A stretch of 64,000 nt of DNA from an uncultured Clostridia bacterium (GTDB lineage Bacteria > Bacillota > Clostridia > TANB77 > CAG-508): assembly GCA_947628085.1 (NCBI GenBank), contig CANQYM010000001.1, positions 1-64,000 of the forward strand. Direction: 5' to 3'. The number at the start of each line of letters is the position of its first letter. Position 1 is the stretch's first letter. Positions 28,969 through 37,363 of the stretch are shown here, piece after piece. The notes under the pieces are model-generated. The model searched no databases. It saw only the letters and a list, made by a program, of their open reading frames with translations, and was not told where the DNA came from. The position numbers and the translations under genes are program-made.

Positions 28969-29115
28969 TTATTTTTTCCTATTTTTCTTTGTCATTTTAT
29001 TTAGTTTATCTGCATTTTCTTTTTGCTTATCTAATGGAAGCCATGCAAACTCTGAACAAACCTCTTCTCCGTATAAAGTGGTATTTTTCTTTTTATTACT
29101 AATATCTTTTTTCAT
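28969..29115 (-). CDS. Small basic 48-residue protein
   Basis: An ATG at 29115 with a GGAGG box leads a 48-codon frame ending at 28969. The product is basic, with a central TTLYGEEVCSEFAWLPLDKQ segment and a Lys/Arg/Asn-rich tail. I do not recognise a family. It is upstream of the GltD-like gene (64-base gap) and could be in the same transcript. Coding is likely because the ribosome-binding site and the composition are good. Confidence 0.6.
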   Translation of the reverse strand: MKKDISNKKKNTTLYGEEVCSEFAWLPLDKQKENADKLNKMTKKNRKK

Positions 29116-29240
29116 AATTTATCCTCCAGATATTAGTATTTTCATTAATTTTAAATTTATGCAAAGTTATAAATTTCATAAAGTATTGTATCATATTTAT
29201 TTAAAAAAGCAAGATTTCTCTTGCTCTTCTTTAAATATAT

Positions 29241-29735
29241 CTATTTTTCTAATTCTAATAATTTTTTCTTAGTTTCTATTCCACCTGCATATCCTGTTAA
29301 ATCACCATTTTTACCAACTACTCTATGACATGGAATAATTATTGAAATTGGATTATGTCCTACTGCACCGCCTATTGCTTGTGCAGACATTTTTTCTTTT
29401 CCTAACTCCTTAGCTACTTTTTTTGCAATTTCTCCATAAGTAGTTGTTTTTCCATAAGGAATTTCTAAAAGATGATTCCATACAATTTTTCTAAAAGAAT
29501 TTCCTTCTGGATTTAAGTTTAAGTCCTTATAAGAAGGATTTTGCTTTTTAAAATATCTATCTAGCCATTCCCTTGCTTGATTTAAAATTGGCAAATCATC
29601 TTTTCTTATTAATTTACTATGTATTGTTTCTTTAAAGTATTTTTGATTTTCTATCCATAATCCCACAATGCTTTCTTCATCACTTGCAATTGTTAGATTT
29701 CCTACTGGAGACTTATAGTTTGTATAATAAAACAT
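29241..29735 (-). CDS. ogt: Methylated-DNA--protein-cysteine methyltransferase
   Basis: 164 residues. It takes the methyl group from O6-methylguanine onto its own Cys. The active-site motif PCHRVVG (Cys about residue 134) lies in IIPCHRVVGKNGDLTGYAGG, and the HTH region FRKIVWNHLLEIPYGKTTTYGEIA precedes it. I start at 29735, which has an AAGGA box; a TTG six codons upstream is possible but less likely. Confidence 0.95.
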   Translation of the reverse strand: MFYYTNYKSPVGNLTIASDEESIVGLWIENQKYFKETIHSKLIRKDDLPILNQAREWLDRYFKKQNPSYKDLNLNPEGNSFRKIVWNHLLEIPYGKTTTYGEIAKKVAKELGKEKMSAQAIGGAVGHNPISIIIPCHRVVGKNGDLTGYAGGIETKKKLLELEK

Positions 29736-29777
29736 ATTTATTTTCCTTAACAATATTTTTTATTACTTAAAGCAATA

Positions 29778-30341
29778 TTATTTTTCTAAATTTTGTTTTT
29801 TCAAATATTCAGCAAGTTGAGTATATGCTGTATCGTTCCAATAATTAAATCTTTCATCATCTGGAAAACATCCTAGTGTTTTAGTTTCTCCTTTTGGTAT
29901 AAAAATAAAGTCCCAAGACCAACCATATTGTCCTTGCTTTTCTTGTGCAATGGTTCCTTCTGTTTCACATATAAAAGCTACTGGTTCTTTTCCATACTCG
30001 CAATAAGCTAATGCTTCAACAAATTTTGCTTTTCTATTATTCATGCCTTCCATCAATTTTAATATTCCATCTTCTCCAATTGTATCTTGCACATAATGAG
30101 TATATGATGATGGAAATCCGTTTAAGCCCTCTATCATAAGACCTGAATCATTCTTTACTACATTAGCTTTTAATTTATCACTTGCCCATTTTGCAGAATA
30201 TTTTGCAACTTCTTCTATTGTATCTGACTGTATTTCTACTGTATCCATTTTTACGTTATCTATTTCAAAACCTAATGGCTCTAATTTTAATTTAGCCATT
30301 TTAACTTTTGCCCAGTTTCCTGTTACTAATATTATTTTCAT
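29778..30341 (-). CDS. RdgB/HAM1-like non-canonical purine NTP pyrophosphatase
   Basis: 187 residues from an ATG with a GGAGG box. The N-terminal VTGNWAKVKMAKLKLEP is the family TGN..K motif (Asn-Trp in place of the usual Asn-xx-Lys context). NDSGLMIEGLNGFPSSYTHYVQ gives the DSGL..E.L.GFPG-type site, and GWSWDFIFIP with NYWNDTAYTQL completes the fold. It is expected to hydrolyse dITP/XTP to the monophosphates and keep damaged purines out of DNA. The GFPSS spelling, where most relatives have GFPG, is a little divergent. Next to ogt, it forms a small nucleic-acid-hygiene pair. Confidence 0.85.
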   Translation of the reverse strand: MKIILVTGNWAKVKMAKLKLEPLGFEIDNVKMDTVEIQSDTIEEVAKYSAKWASDKLKANVVKNDSGLMIEGLNGFPSSYTHYVQDTIGEDGILKLMEGMNNRKAKFVEALAYCEYGKEPVAFICETEGTIAQEKQGQYGWSWDFIFIPKGETKTLGCFPDDERFNYWNDTAYTQLAEYLKKQNLEK

Positions 30342-30488
30342 TTTTTCCTCCAATTTTAAATTGCTATACTATAATATTTTAAATTATATCACATTCTAAT
30401 AAAATATAATATTCTAATTTAAATTATTTAATTATAAATTAGAAGCTACTGTATTATTTAAGTAAATACATAAAAGCATTATAAGTTA

Positions 30489-30608
30489 TTGACTTTATTA
30501 AAAATTCATAGTAACATAAACATATGAAATGGAGAAACCACAAGATGTGGTTTGCCAGTTAATATGTAAAAACACATCGAACGGGCAAGTTACAGGTGTG
30601 TTTTTTAT
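30489..30608 (+). ncRNA. Candidate small structured RNA with its own promoter
   Basis: A promoter TTGACT-17-TAACAT (30489-30517) would start an RNA near 30524. It contains a perfect 8-bp hairpin (30535-30542 with 30546-30553) and then a second hairpin (about 30569-30604) followed by six T (30601-30606). The second loop holds GGCAA, complementary to TTGCC at 30552-30556, so an H-type pseudoknot is possible. It does not match a riboswitch that I know, and no gene follows on this strand. Converges with the tRNA-Leu transcript. Confidence 0.45.
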
Positions 30609-30640
30609 TGTTTATTCGCTTAAAATTATAAACAGTATAC

Positions 30641-30669
30641 AAAAAAGCAGATTTTTCAATCTGCTTTAA
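30641..30669 (-). terminator. Terminator of the tRNA-Leu transcript
   Basis: A stem AAGCAGATT/AATCTGCTT with a short loop and a U run on the minus strand, directly after the tRNA. Confidence 0.8.
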
Positions 30670-30670
30670 A

Positions 30671-30753
30671 TGGTGCGGTAGAGAGGACTTGAACCCCCAC
30701 GGTCTCCCACTAGATCCTAAGTCTAGCGCGTCTGCCAGTTCCGCCACTACCGC
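30671..30753 (-). tRNA. tRNA-Leu (anticodon UAG)
   Basis: A full cloverleaf with encoded CCA. The 5' strand GCGGTAG pairs with CTACCGC. The anticodon stem CTAGA/TCTAG encloses loop CTTAGGA, anticodon TAG, which reads CUN Leu codons. A long variable arm and GTTCAAG in the T-loop are typical of tRNA-Leu. It is the only tRNA in the window and the one that would decode the CUU codons before two of the CGG sites in mtaB. Confidence 0.97.
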
Positions 30754-30791
30754 ATAAAATATGTTGTCAACAAAAATCATTGACAACATTT

Positions 30792-30821
30792 ATATTAGCA
30801 TAAATAAGCTCATATTGTCAA
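30792..30821 (-). promoter_or_regulatory. Promoter for tRNA-Leu
   Basis: TTGACA (30816-30821), 18-base spacer and TAATAT (30792-30797) on the minus strand. A GTTGTCAA/TTGACAAC hairpin lies between the promoter and the tRNA. Confidence 0.5.
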
Positions 30822-30836
30822 GTCTTAAATTGCATA

Positions 30837-31853
30837 TTATTTAAATATTTCATAAAAGTTTTTAAAAGCATATCCCTCATTTTTAAAATATTGAATAATT
30901 TCTGGAAGTGCTTCTAGTGTTTGTTGTTTATCATTTGCATCATGCATAAGAAGAATTATACTATTTTGATTGCCTTTGGTATTTAGCATTTCTTCTATAC
31001 ATTCTTCTTTCGTTTTTTTGCCTTCAGCATCTCCTGTTAAGCAATTCCAATTTGTATATGCAATTCCATAGCTATCAAAAAGTTCTCTTGCTTCTGCTTT
31101 TACAGAAGAATATTTACCACCATTTGATCCTCCTGGAAATCTAAATAAATAAGTATTATAATCTGGATTTCCTAGAGCATTTTTAACTGAATTTTCACAT
31201 TCAACATATTCTTGAAATGTTGTATCTCTGCTTTCATAAACTTTAGAATATTGATGTGAATATCCATGATTTGCTATATAATGTCCTTCATTAAATTCTC
31301 TTTTCAATAAATCTGGATATAGTTCAACTCTAGCACCTAAAACAAAAAATGTTGCTTTTACGTCATTTGCTTTTAAAACATCTAATATTTGTGGCGTAAT
31401 GTCTTTTGATGGTCCATCATCAAAAGTTAAATATACTTGTTTTTCCTCAGAATTATATATGTCTTTTATTAATTGCTTTGCATTTTCATTCGGTTGTGGA
31501 ACAAATTTAGTTTTAATTTTCTCTATATCATGCAAAGGAATCTGTGGATGATTTCCCTCATATACATTTTCAGAGTTTTTCTTTTTATCTTTTTGAACAT
31601 TTTCGGTTTTTTTAGATTCACTTTTTTTAGGTTCATTTTCTACATTTTCAACTTTTGCTATTTCTTGTTCATTTGATTCTGAGTTTTTATCTAAAATGCT
31701 ATATGATACTTTAAAACTAATATATATTATTAAAATAGCAAGTATTACAGCCACTATAACCAAAACTACTTTTTTTATATTTAATTTTTTTTCTTGTTTT
31801 ATTGGATAACTTATTTTTTCTTCATCGTCATCCTCATCCATACCATATAACAT
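30837..31853 (-). CDS. Membrane-anchored polysaccharide deacetylase (NodB/PgdA family)
   Basis: 338 residues. An acidic cytoplasmic start, one membrane helix (about 28-48), a long Lys/Glu-rich linker, then a NodB domain (about 135-338). The metal and catalytic motifs are intact: TFDDGP near 142, HGYSH near 196, RFPGG near 240 and LMHD near 305. It acts outside the membrane, probably removing N-acetyl groups from peptidoglycan or another wall glycan. Start chosen for its AGGAG box. Confidence 0.93.
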   Translation of the reverse strand: MLYGMDEDDDEEKISYPIKQEKKLNIKKVVLVIVAVILAILIIYISFKVSYSILDKNSESNEQEIAKVENVENEPKKSESKKTENVQKDKKKNSENVYEGNHPQIPLHDIEKIKTKFVPQPNENAKQLIKDIYNSEEKQVYLTFDDGPSKDITPQILDVLKANDVKATFFVLGARVELYPDLLKREFNEGHYIANHGYSHQYSKVYESRDTTFQEYVECENSVKNALGNPDYNTYLFRFPGGSNGGKYSSVKAEARELFDSYGIAYTNWNCLTGDAEGKKTKEECIEEMLNTKGNQNSIILLMHDANDKQQTLEALPEIIQYFKNEGYAFKNFYEIFK

Positions 31854-31952
31854 ATTCTTCTCCTAACACTGTTATTATATAGCATTTTATTAAAATTTCA
31901 AGTATTTTGTTACATATTTATATTATTTTCAACTTTTTTCACCAATAAACGA

Positions 31953-31983
31953 CAAAAAAGGCATAATCTTTTAATGATTATGC
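31953..31983 (-). terminator. Terminator after the P-type ATPase gene
   Basis: A perfect 9-bp stem GGCATAATC/GATTATGCC and a U run on the minus strand. Confidence 0.85.
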
Positions 31984-31994
31984 CCATTTTTTAT

Positions 31995-34685
31995 TTATTC
32001 ATCCTTTGTTGTGTTAATTTTAAAGAATTTAAATATTTCAACAATTATAAGTGGAGAAATTACTAATGCAACCGTCTCTTCTAATTTATGAATTGGAAGC
32101 ACAGCAATTCCAAATACTTCTCTTAAAGCTGGAACTACTAATACCATAATCATAAGTGCTGCAGAAACTACTATTGCTAAAATTAATTTTCCATTATTAA
32201 ATGGATTTGTTTTAAATATTGATTCTTTATTATTTCTAATGTTAAATACATGAACAAGCTCTGATAAAGCTAAAACAGTAAATGCCATTGTTTCTCCTAT
32301 TGCAACTTTTTCTTCTGGTGCTACACCTTCTGTTGCTAATCCTAAAACAAAAGCAGCAAGTGTTAGAAGTCCTATCATAATGCCTTGATAAACAATTCTC
32401 CATGTCATTCCTTTTGTGAATATTCCTTTATTGTTTTTAAGTGGCTTCTTTTTCATAATTCCTTTTTCAGCAGGATCTACCGCCAATGCTAAGGCTGGAA
32501 GTGAATCTGTTACTAAGTTTATCCACAATATTTGAGCTGGAAGTAAAATGTCTATGTGGTTTGGATCTATTCCAAATTTATTTGCAAATACTGGTGTTAG
32601 CATTATTGCTAAAAATAAAACTACTATTTCTCCAACATTACTTGATAATAAGAAAGAAATTGCTTTTAAAATATTATTATAAATTCTTCTTCCTTCTTCT
32701 ACTGCTGAAACAACTGTTGCGAAATTATCATCTGTTAAAATAACATCTGCTGCCTCTTTTGCAACATCTGTTCCAACAACTCCCATTGCACATCCTATGT
32801 CTGCTTTCTTAAGTGCTGGCGCATCATTTACACCGTCACCTGTCATAGCAACAATTTCTCCATTTGCTTGCCAAGCTCTTACTATACGAACTTTATGCTC
32901 TGGTGAAACTCTAGCATAAACTGAGATGTTTCTAACTTTTTCTTTTAATTCTTCGTCAGACATTTTTTCAAGTTCTGCTCCAGTTATTGCTTCACTATCG
33001 TTTTTCAAAATTCCTAATTCTTTAGCAATTGCTGTTGCTGTAATTTTGTGATCTCCAGTAATCATAACTGTTTTTATTCCTGCAGAAATACATTTTTTAA
33101 CAGCTTCTTTTGCCTCTTCTCTTGGTGGATCTATCATTCCTACCATTCCAACAAATGTTAATTCTGTTTCTAATTTCTTTATATCTTCCTCTGTTAAAGT
33201 GTGGTTGATTACTTTATAAGCTGAAGCTAATACTCTTAAAGCTCCTTCTGCCATACCTTTATTGCATTCTTGAATACGTTCTTTATAATTGGTTAAATCA
33301 GATTTTATCTCTCCATTTTTTTGATAAGAAGTACAACAACTTAATAATTCGTCTACTCCACCTTTTGTGTAAACAACAAATTTTTCTCCGACTTTATGTA
33401 CTGTTGTCATTAATTTTCTGCCTGAATCAAAAGGTAATTCTGCAACTCTTGGATAATTTTCTAATTTAAAGTTTAATTTGTTTCCCATATCTATTAAAGC
33501 TGTTTCTGTTGGGTCTCCTGTTAATGTTCCGTCATCTGCAACTTTTGTATCATTACATAGCATATTTGCTTCAAATAGTAATTTTAATTCTTCATTAAAT
33601 TCTTTTATGCTTTCTAAATCTACAAGTTCTCCATTTGAAAATACTTTTTTAACTGTCATTTTGTTTTGTGTTAATGTTCCAGTTTTATCTGAGCAAATAA
33701 CTGACGCACTTCCTAAGGTCTCAACAGCAGGTAATTTTTTTACAATTGCATTTTTCTTTACCATTCTCTGTACACCAATAGCAAGAACTATTGTTGATAC
33801 AGCAGCTAATCCTTCTGGTATTGCAGCAACAGCAAGTGATACAGCTGTCATAAACATATTTAAAGGAGATTTTCCATAAAGAAGTCCTACTACAAATATT
33901 ACTGCACATATAGTTAATGCAACTATTCCTAAAGTTTTTCCTAAATTATTTAATTTTACTTGAAGTGGTGTTTCTTCATCTTCAACTTCATTAATCATTT
34001 CTGCTATTTTACCAACTTCAGTTTTCATTCCAGTTTCAACAACTATTCCCTTTCCTCTACCATAAGTTACTAAGCTAGAAGAAAATAATAAGTTTTTCCT
34101 ATCTCCAATTCCAACATTTTCATCTTCAATAGTATTTTCTGTTTTTTCTACTGGAACAGACTCACCTGTTAATGCTGATTCTTGAGATTTTAAATTTACA
34201 GCTTCAATAATTCTTAAATCTGCTGGAATAAAATCTCCTGTATCTAAAACAACAATGTCTCCTGGAACTAAATCTGCTGATTGAACAACTACTAATTTAC
34301 CATCTCTTATTACTTTTGCGACATGGCTACTTAGTTTTTGCAAGGCCTCTAAAGACTTTTCTGCTTTACTTTCTTGAGCTACACCAATAATAGCATTAAC
34401 AATAACTACTATTAAAATAATAAATGTATCTGCTATTCCTTCTCCTTGTTGAATTCCTACAATTCCTGACACAATAGCAGCAATTATTAAAACTATTATC
34501 ATGAAGTCTTTGAATTGTTCTAAAAATTTAACAAATAGGCTTTTTTTAGGTTTTGCTTTTAGTTCATTTCTTCCATAAGTTTCATATCTTTTTGAAACCT
34601 CTTCTGAAGATAAACCTTTTTCTATATCTGTATTTAGTTTTTCAGTAACTTTTTTTACAGATAAATTAAACCATTTTTCTTCCAT
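31995..34685 (-). CDS. P-type cation ATPase (Ca2+/Mn2+ class, PMR1/SERCA-like)
   Basis: 896 residues. N-terminal cation ATPase domain, TGES actuator loop (ALTGESVPVEKTE), PEGL in helix M4 (AAIPEGLAA), phosphorylation motif ICSDKTGTLTQ (Asp about residue 330), KGGVDELL nucleotide site, MVGMIDPPR, MTGDGVNDAPALKKADIGCAMG, and a six-helix C-terminal region. This is the P2A class that exports Ca2+ and Mn2+. The Mn2+-type riboswitch upstream argues that Mn2+ export is its regulated role here. Confidence 0.95.
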   Translation of the reverse strand: MEEKWFNLSVKKVTEKLNTDIEKGLSSEEVSKRYETYGRNELKAKPKKSLFVKFLEQFKDFMIIVLIIAAIVSGIVGIQQGEGIADTFIILIVVIVNAIIGVAQESKAEKSLEALQKLSSHVAKVIRDGKLVVVQSADLVPGDIVVLDTGDFIPADLRIIEAVNLKSQESALTGESVPVEKTENTIEDENVGIGDRKNLLFSSSLVTYGRGKGIVVETGMKTEVGKIAEMINEVEDEETPLQVKLNNLGKTLGIVALTICAVIFVVGLLYGKSPLNMFMTAVSLAVAAIPEGLAAVSTIVLAIGVQRMVKKNAIVKKLPAVETLGSASVICSDKTGTLTQNKMTVKKVFSNGELVDLESIKEFNEELKLLFEANMLCNDTKVADDGTLTGDPTETALIDMGNKLNFKLENYPRVAELPFDSGRKLMTTVHKVGEKFVVYTKGGVDELLSCCTSYQKNGEIKSDLTNYKERIQECNKGMAEGALRVLASAYKVINHTLTEEDIKKLETELTFVGMVGMIDPPREEAKEAVKKCISAGIKTVMITGDHKITATAIAKELGILKNDSEAITGAELEKMSDEELKEKVRNISVYARVSPEHKVRIVRAWQANGEIVAMTGDGVNDAPALKKADIGCAMGVVGTDVAKEAADVILTDDNFATVVSAVEEGRRIYNNILKAISFLLSSNVGEIVVLFLAIMLTPVFANKFGIDPNHIDILLPAQILWINLVTDSLPALALAVDPAEKGIMKKKPLKNNKGIFTKGMTWRIVYQGIMIGLLTLAAFVLGLATEGVAPEEKVAIGETMAFTVLALSELVHVFNIRNNKESIFKTNPFNNGKLILAIVVSAALMIMVLVVPALREVFGIAVLPIHKLEETVALVISPLIIVEIFKFFKINTTKDE

Positions 34686-34787
34686 ATTTTCCTCCTTTTT
34701 ATATAATTTTAAAATATTACTAACAAAATTGAATCTAATTTTATTATATTTTTTAAATATATTAATTGATAAAACTTTTTATATTAC

Positions 34788-34914
34788 AAAAAAGACTTTC
34801 AAAGAAACACTATTTTCTTGGTTTCTTTAAAAGTCTCACTTCCTATTTATAAGGTTACTAACCAGATATTAAATATCGAGATTGTTGATTAGTATTTATA
34901 GCTACTCCCTTTTA
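34788..34914 (-). promoter_or_regulatory. yybP-ykoY (Mn2+) riboswitch with terminator
   Basis: On the minus strand the leader opens with AAAAGGGAGTAGC (34902-34914) and closes with GTGAGACTTTT (about 34828-34838), the paired P1 signature ends of the yybP-ykoY aptamer, with two helices between. The closing strand overlaps a terminator (34794-34836; long stem with an 11-base loop, then six U). Mn2+ binding would hold P1 and prevent the terminator, turning on the downstream ATPase. Such leaders before P2A ATPases are known. Confidence 0.85.
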
Positions 34915-34926
34915 AAATCTATATGA

Positions 34927-34955
34927 ATTATACTAAATAGTTTATATTTTTGCAA
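34927..34955 (-). promoter_or_regulatory. Sigma-A promoter for the riboswitch-ATPase transcript
   Basis: TTGCAA (34950-34955), 17-base spacer, TATAAT (34927-34932) on the minus strand, about 12 bases before the aptamer. Confidence 0.75.
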
Positions 34956-34966
34956 GACATATATGA

Positions 34967-35527
34967 TTATTTAATTTCTTCAAGACACATATTTTTTTCA
35001 AAGCATTTTTTAGCTATCTTTTTCCCTATATATCTTATATGCCATGGCTCATAATTATATTTTGTTATTTCTGTTTTGTCAGAAGGATATCTTAATATAA
35101 AACCATATTTTGATAAATATTTATGTATAATTAAAAATTTTTTATTTTCAGCATACAATTCATCATTTGATTTCGCAAATTTTCCGTCATCTTTTTTTAC
35201 TGTAATATCTATTGCAAGACCTGTATGATGCTCACTTGTTCCGGGAATAGCTGCTAATTTATAAGCTAAATTTTCTCCATAAAGTTCTACATATTCTTTA
35301 CATATTCTTTCTTGCTCTTCAAAATCTCTAAAAGAATTTAAAATATGTATTTCTAAATTTTCTTTTTTAAAAACTTCTTTTTTTAATTTTAAAAATTCTT
35401 TGTATGTTCTTTTTTCAATTTTTATGGTTTTACCTTCAAAATTCTTAATTTCAATCAAGTTAAATCTTTTACAAAAGTCTTCATCTATTTTATTGTCTTT
35501 ATTTATAAGAATTTCGAATTTATTCAT
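34967..35527 (-). CDS. D-alanyl-D-alanine carboxypeptidase, VanY/M15B type
   Basis: 186 residues. The zinc-peptidase motifs of family M15 are complete: SEHHTGLAIDI (His and Asp ligands, about residues 119-129) and EPWHIRYIG (catalytic Glu and His ligand, about 164-172). It trims the terminal D-Ala from wall peptides. No signal peptide is seen, so it is either cytoplasmic or secreted by another route. It lies just downstream of tmRNA on the same strand and may share its read-through. Confidence 0.9.
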   Translation of the reverse strand: MNKFEILINKDNKIDEDFCKRFNLIEIKNFEGKTIKIEKRTYKEFLKLKKEVFKKENLEIHILNSFRDFEEQERICKEYVELYGENLAYKLAAIPGTSEHHTGLAIDITVKKDDGKFAKSNDELYAENKKFLIIHKYLSKYGFILRYPSDKTEITKYNYEPWHIRYIGKKIAKKCFEKNMCLEEIK

Positions 35528-35563
35528 TAATTTTTTACCTCTTCTTGACTGTAATTCACTTTT

Positions 35564-35920
35564 TGGTGGAGGTGAGGAGAGTTGAACTCCTGTCCAATAA
35601 CCCTTCCAAATAAACTTCTCCGAGTGCAGTTTATTATAAAAATTCTTTTAAATATTCCTAATAAACAAAGTTTATTTAAAGTATCTCTTTAAATAGTCCC
35701 ATTAGCATAAAGAGAAAATACTAATTTCGTTTCCTACTAATTCGTCGCCTTATCTTAAGCCGTAGGTTGCAAAAGTAAGACGTGCCGCCAAAATTAGGCA
35801 GCGTATGCTAATTCTCTATTATCAGCGTTTATATTTATTTTATGCCTTTTAAAGTGGCCAGGCATCTCCACTACTCGCTATTTATTCTTCTAGATTACTG
35901 TCGAAACCAAATACACCCCC
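35564..35920 (-). ncRNA. ssrA: Transfer-messenger RNA (tmRNA)
   Basis: 357 nt, one-piece type. The tRNA-like ends pair (GGGGGTG with CACCTCC), with encoded CCA at 35564-35566, TTCAACTC T-loop and GGTTTCGACAG near the 5' end. The tag frame lies at 35794-35826 and reads ADNRELAYAA followed by TAA; with the tRNA Ala the tag is AADNRELAYAA. It rescues stalled ribosomes, which is relevant if CGG codons stall translation in this organism. Confidence 0.97.
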
Positions 35921-35954
35921 ATGTTTTTGGTAAATTAAAATTACCACATTAATT

Positions 35955-35983
35955 ATTATACAATAATTTTGCTTATTATACAA
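35955..35983 (-). promoter_or_regulatory. Promoter for tmRNA
   Basis: TTGTAT (35978-35983), 17-base spacer, TATAAT (35955-35960) on the minus strand, about 35 bases before the mature 5' end, consistent with a processed precursor. Confidence 0.55.
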
Positions 35984-36066
35984 TATTTAAGTTTTATGAT
36001 TTTTTAATTTCAAATTAAACTATCAACTTTTAAGATTTAATTTAATTTAATTTAAACTATTTACCT

Positions 36067-36214
36067 TAAGTATATTTATTACTTTATAAAATAACTTGGT
36101 GTCGCAATCTTCTTTTTAAAAAATTTAATTAAAAGGAAGATTGCTCCAATCGTCCTCCGCTTACACTTCAGTTGGTCGCTTACGCGTTATTTAATAAAGT
36201 AATAAATATACTTA
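36067..36214 (+). repeat. Palindrome-embedded repeat, copy 2
   Basis: A 90-nt core (36096-36185) closely matching copies 1 and 3, flanked by 29-nt inverted arms (36067-36095 and 36186-36214) with a single mismatch. The complementarity continues outwards imperfectly for about 20 more bases. The arms differ in sequence from those of the other copies. It lies in the divergent gap between tmRNA and dapA. Confidence 0.85.
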
Positions 36215-36327
36215 GGTAGATAAGATTAAAATAAAAATATTAAGATAGATAAGTTTAATATTTAAATATAATGTAAAAAAATAACAAAATTTAAATATTT
36301 CGTTACTAACTCGTAATCTATTTTTTA

Positions 36328-36356
36328 TTGATTTTTAACACTTTTTTGCATATAAT
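36328..36356 (+). promoter_or_regulatory. Sigma-A promoter for dapA
   Basis: TTGATT (36328-36333), 17-base spacer, TATAAT (36351-36356). The leader of about 80 bases is too short for a lysine riboswitch. Confidence 0.65.
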
Positions 36357-36442
36357 AATATAGATAAATTTATATAATTATATTTTTATTCTTAATTTCA
36401 AATCCTAAATTTAATTTTTTAAATTTGAGAAAGGATTTATTT

Positions 36443-37330
36443 ATGAAAAAAATTGTTTTTAAAGGCTGTGGAACAGCTATTGTAACACCTTTTAATGAAC
36501 ATGGTGTTAATTTTGAAGAGTTTAGAAAACTAATAGAATTTCAAATTGCAAACAAAGCAGATAGTATTATTGTTTGTGGCACAACTGGTGAATCTTCTAC
36601 TATGACTTTAGAAGAAAGAAAACAAACTATTAAATTTGCAGTAGATACCGTAAATAGACGTATTCCTGTAATTGCTGGAACTGGTGGTAATTGTACTGCA
36701 TCTGTAATTGAATTTACAAAATATGCAGAAAGTGTTGGTGTAGATGCAGCTTTAGTTGTTACACCTTATTACAATAAAACAACTCAAGATGGTTTAGTAG
36801 CTCATTATAAAGCTATTGCAAAAGAAACTTCTTTACCACTAATTCTTTATAGTGTACCTAGTAGAACAGGGGTAAATATTACTCCTTCTACTTGCAAAAA
36901 ACTTTCAGAAATAGAAAATATTGTTGCCATAAAAGAAGCGAGCGGAAATTTATCACAAATTGCAGAAATTGCTAATTTATGTGGAGATGAATTACATATT
37001 TATTCTGGAAATGATGATCAAATTACTCCTATTTTAGCAGTTGGTGGACTTGGAGTTATTTCTGTTCTTTCAAATATAGCACCAGAATTTACTCATAATA
37101 TAGTTTCAGATTTTGAAAATGGCAATGTTACTAAAGCAATTAGCTCACAATTAAAAGCAATTCCTTTAGTAAAAGCATTGTTCTCTGAAGTAAATCCAAT
37201 ACCAATAAAATCTGCTTTAAATATGCTTGGATATGATGTTGGCACACCTCGTCTCCCTCTTATTGAAATGAGTGAAGATGGAAAAAATAATCTAAAAAAC
37301 GAATTATTAACATTTGGATTAATGAAATAA
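36443..37330 (+). CDS. dapA: 4-hydroxy-tetrahydrodipicolinate synthase
   Basis: 295 residues, a TIM barrel that condenses pyruvate with aspartate semialdehyde, the first step committed to lysine and diaminopimelate. The Schiff-base Lys is in IVAIKEASGN (about residue 161), the catalytic Tyr in LYSVPSRTG (about 133), and the GTTGES loop is near 44. I start at the ATG at 36443, spaced correctly from a GAAAGGA box; a TTG 18 bases upstream overlaps that box. First gene of dapA-HD-dapB. Confidence 0.96.
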   Translation: MKKIVFKGCGTAIVTPFNEHGVNFEEFRKLIEFQIANKADSIIVCGTTGESSTMTLEERKQTIKFAVDTVNRRIPVIAGTGGNCTASVIEFTKYAESVGVDAALVVTPYYNKTTQDGLVAHYKAIAKETSLPLILYSVPSRTGVNITPSTCKKLSEIENIVAIKEASGNLSQIAEIANLCGDELHIYSGNDDQITPILAVGGLGVISVLSNIAPEFTHNIVSDFENGNVTKAISSQLKAIPLVKALFSEVNPIPIKSALNMLGYDVGTPRLPLIEMSEDGKNNLKNELLTFGLMK

Positions 37331-37363
37331 TATGTTACAATAAAAGAAAAAAGGAGTTTTAAC

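Noticed and set aside
30559..30789. Open frame of 76 codons across the tRNA-Leu region
   Set aside because: It overlaps a certain tRNA and its terminator; the translation is unlike a protein.
35564..36214. CRISPR-like array near tmRNA
   Set aside because: No regular spacer/repeat pattern; the repeated parts are the tmRNA stems and a single palindrome element.
36425..36442. TTG start giving dapA six more codons
   Set aside because: It overlaps the ribosome-binding site of the ATG at 36443, and the extra residues are not part of the family.
36328..36442. Lysine riboswitch before dapA
   Set aside because: The leader is about 80 bases, far shorter than the lysine aptamer, and lacks its motifs.
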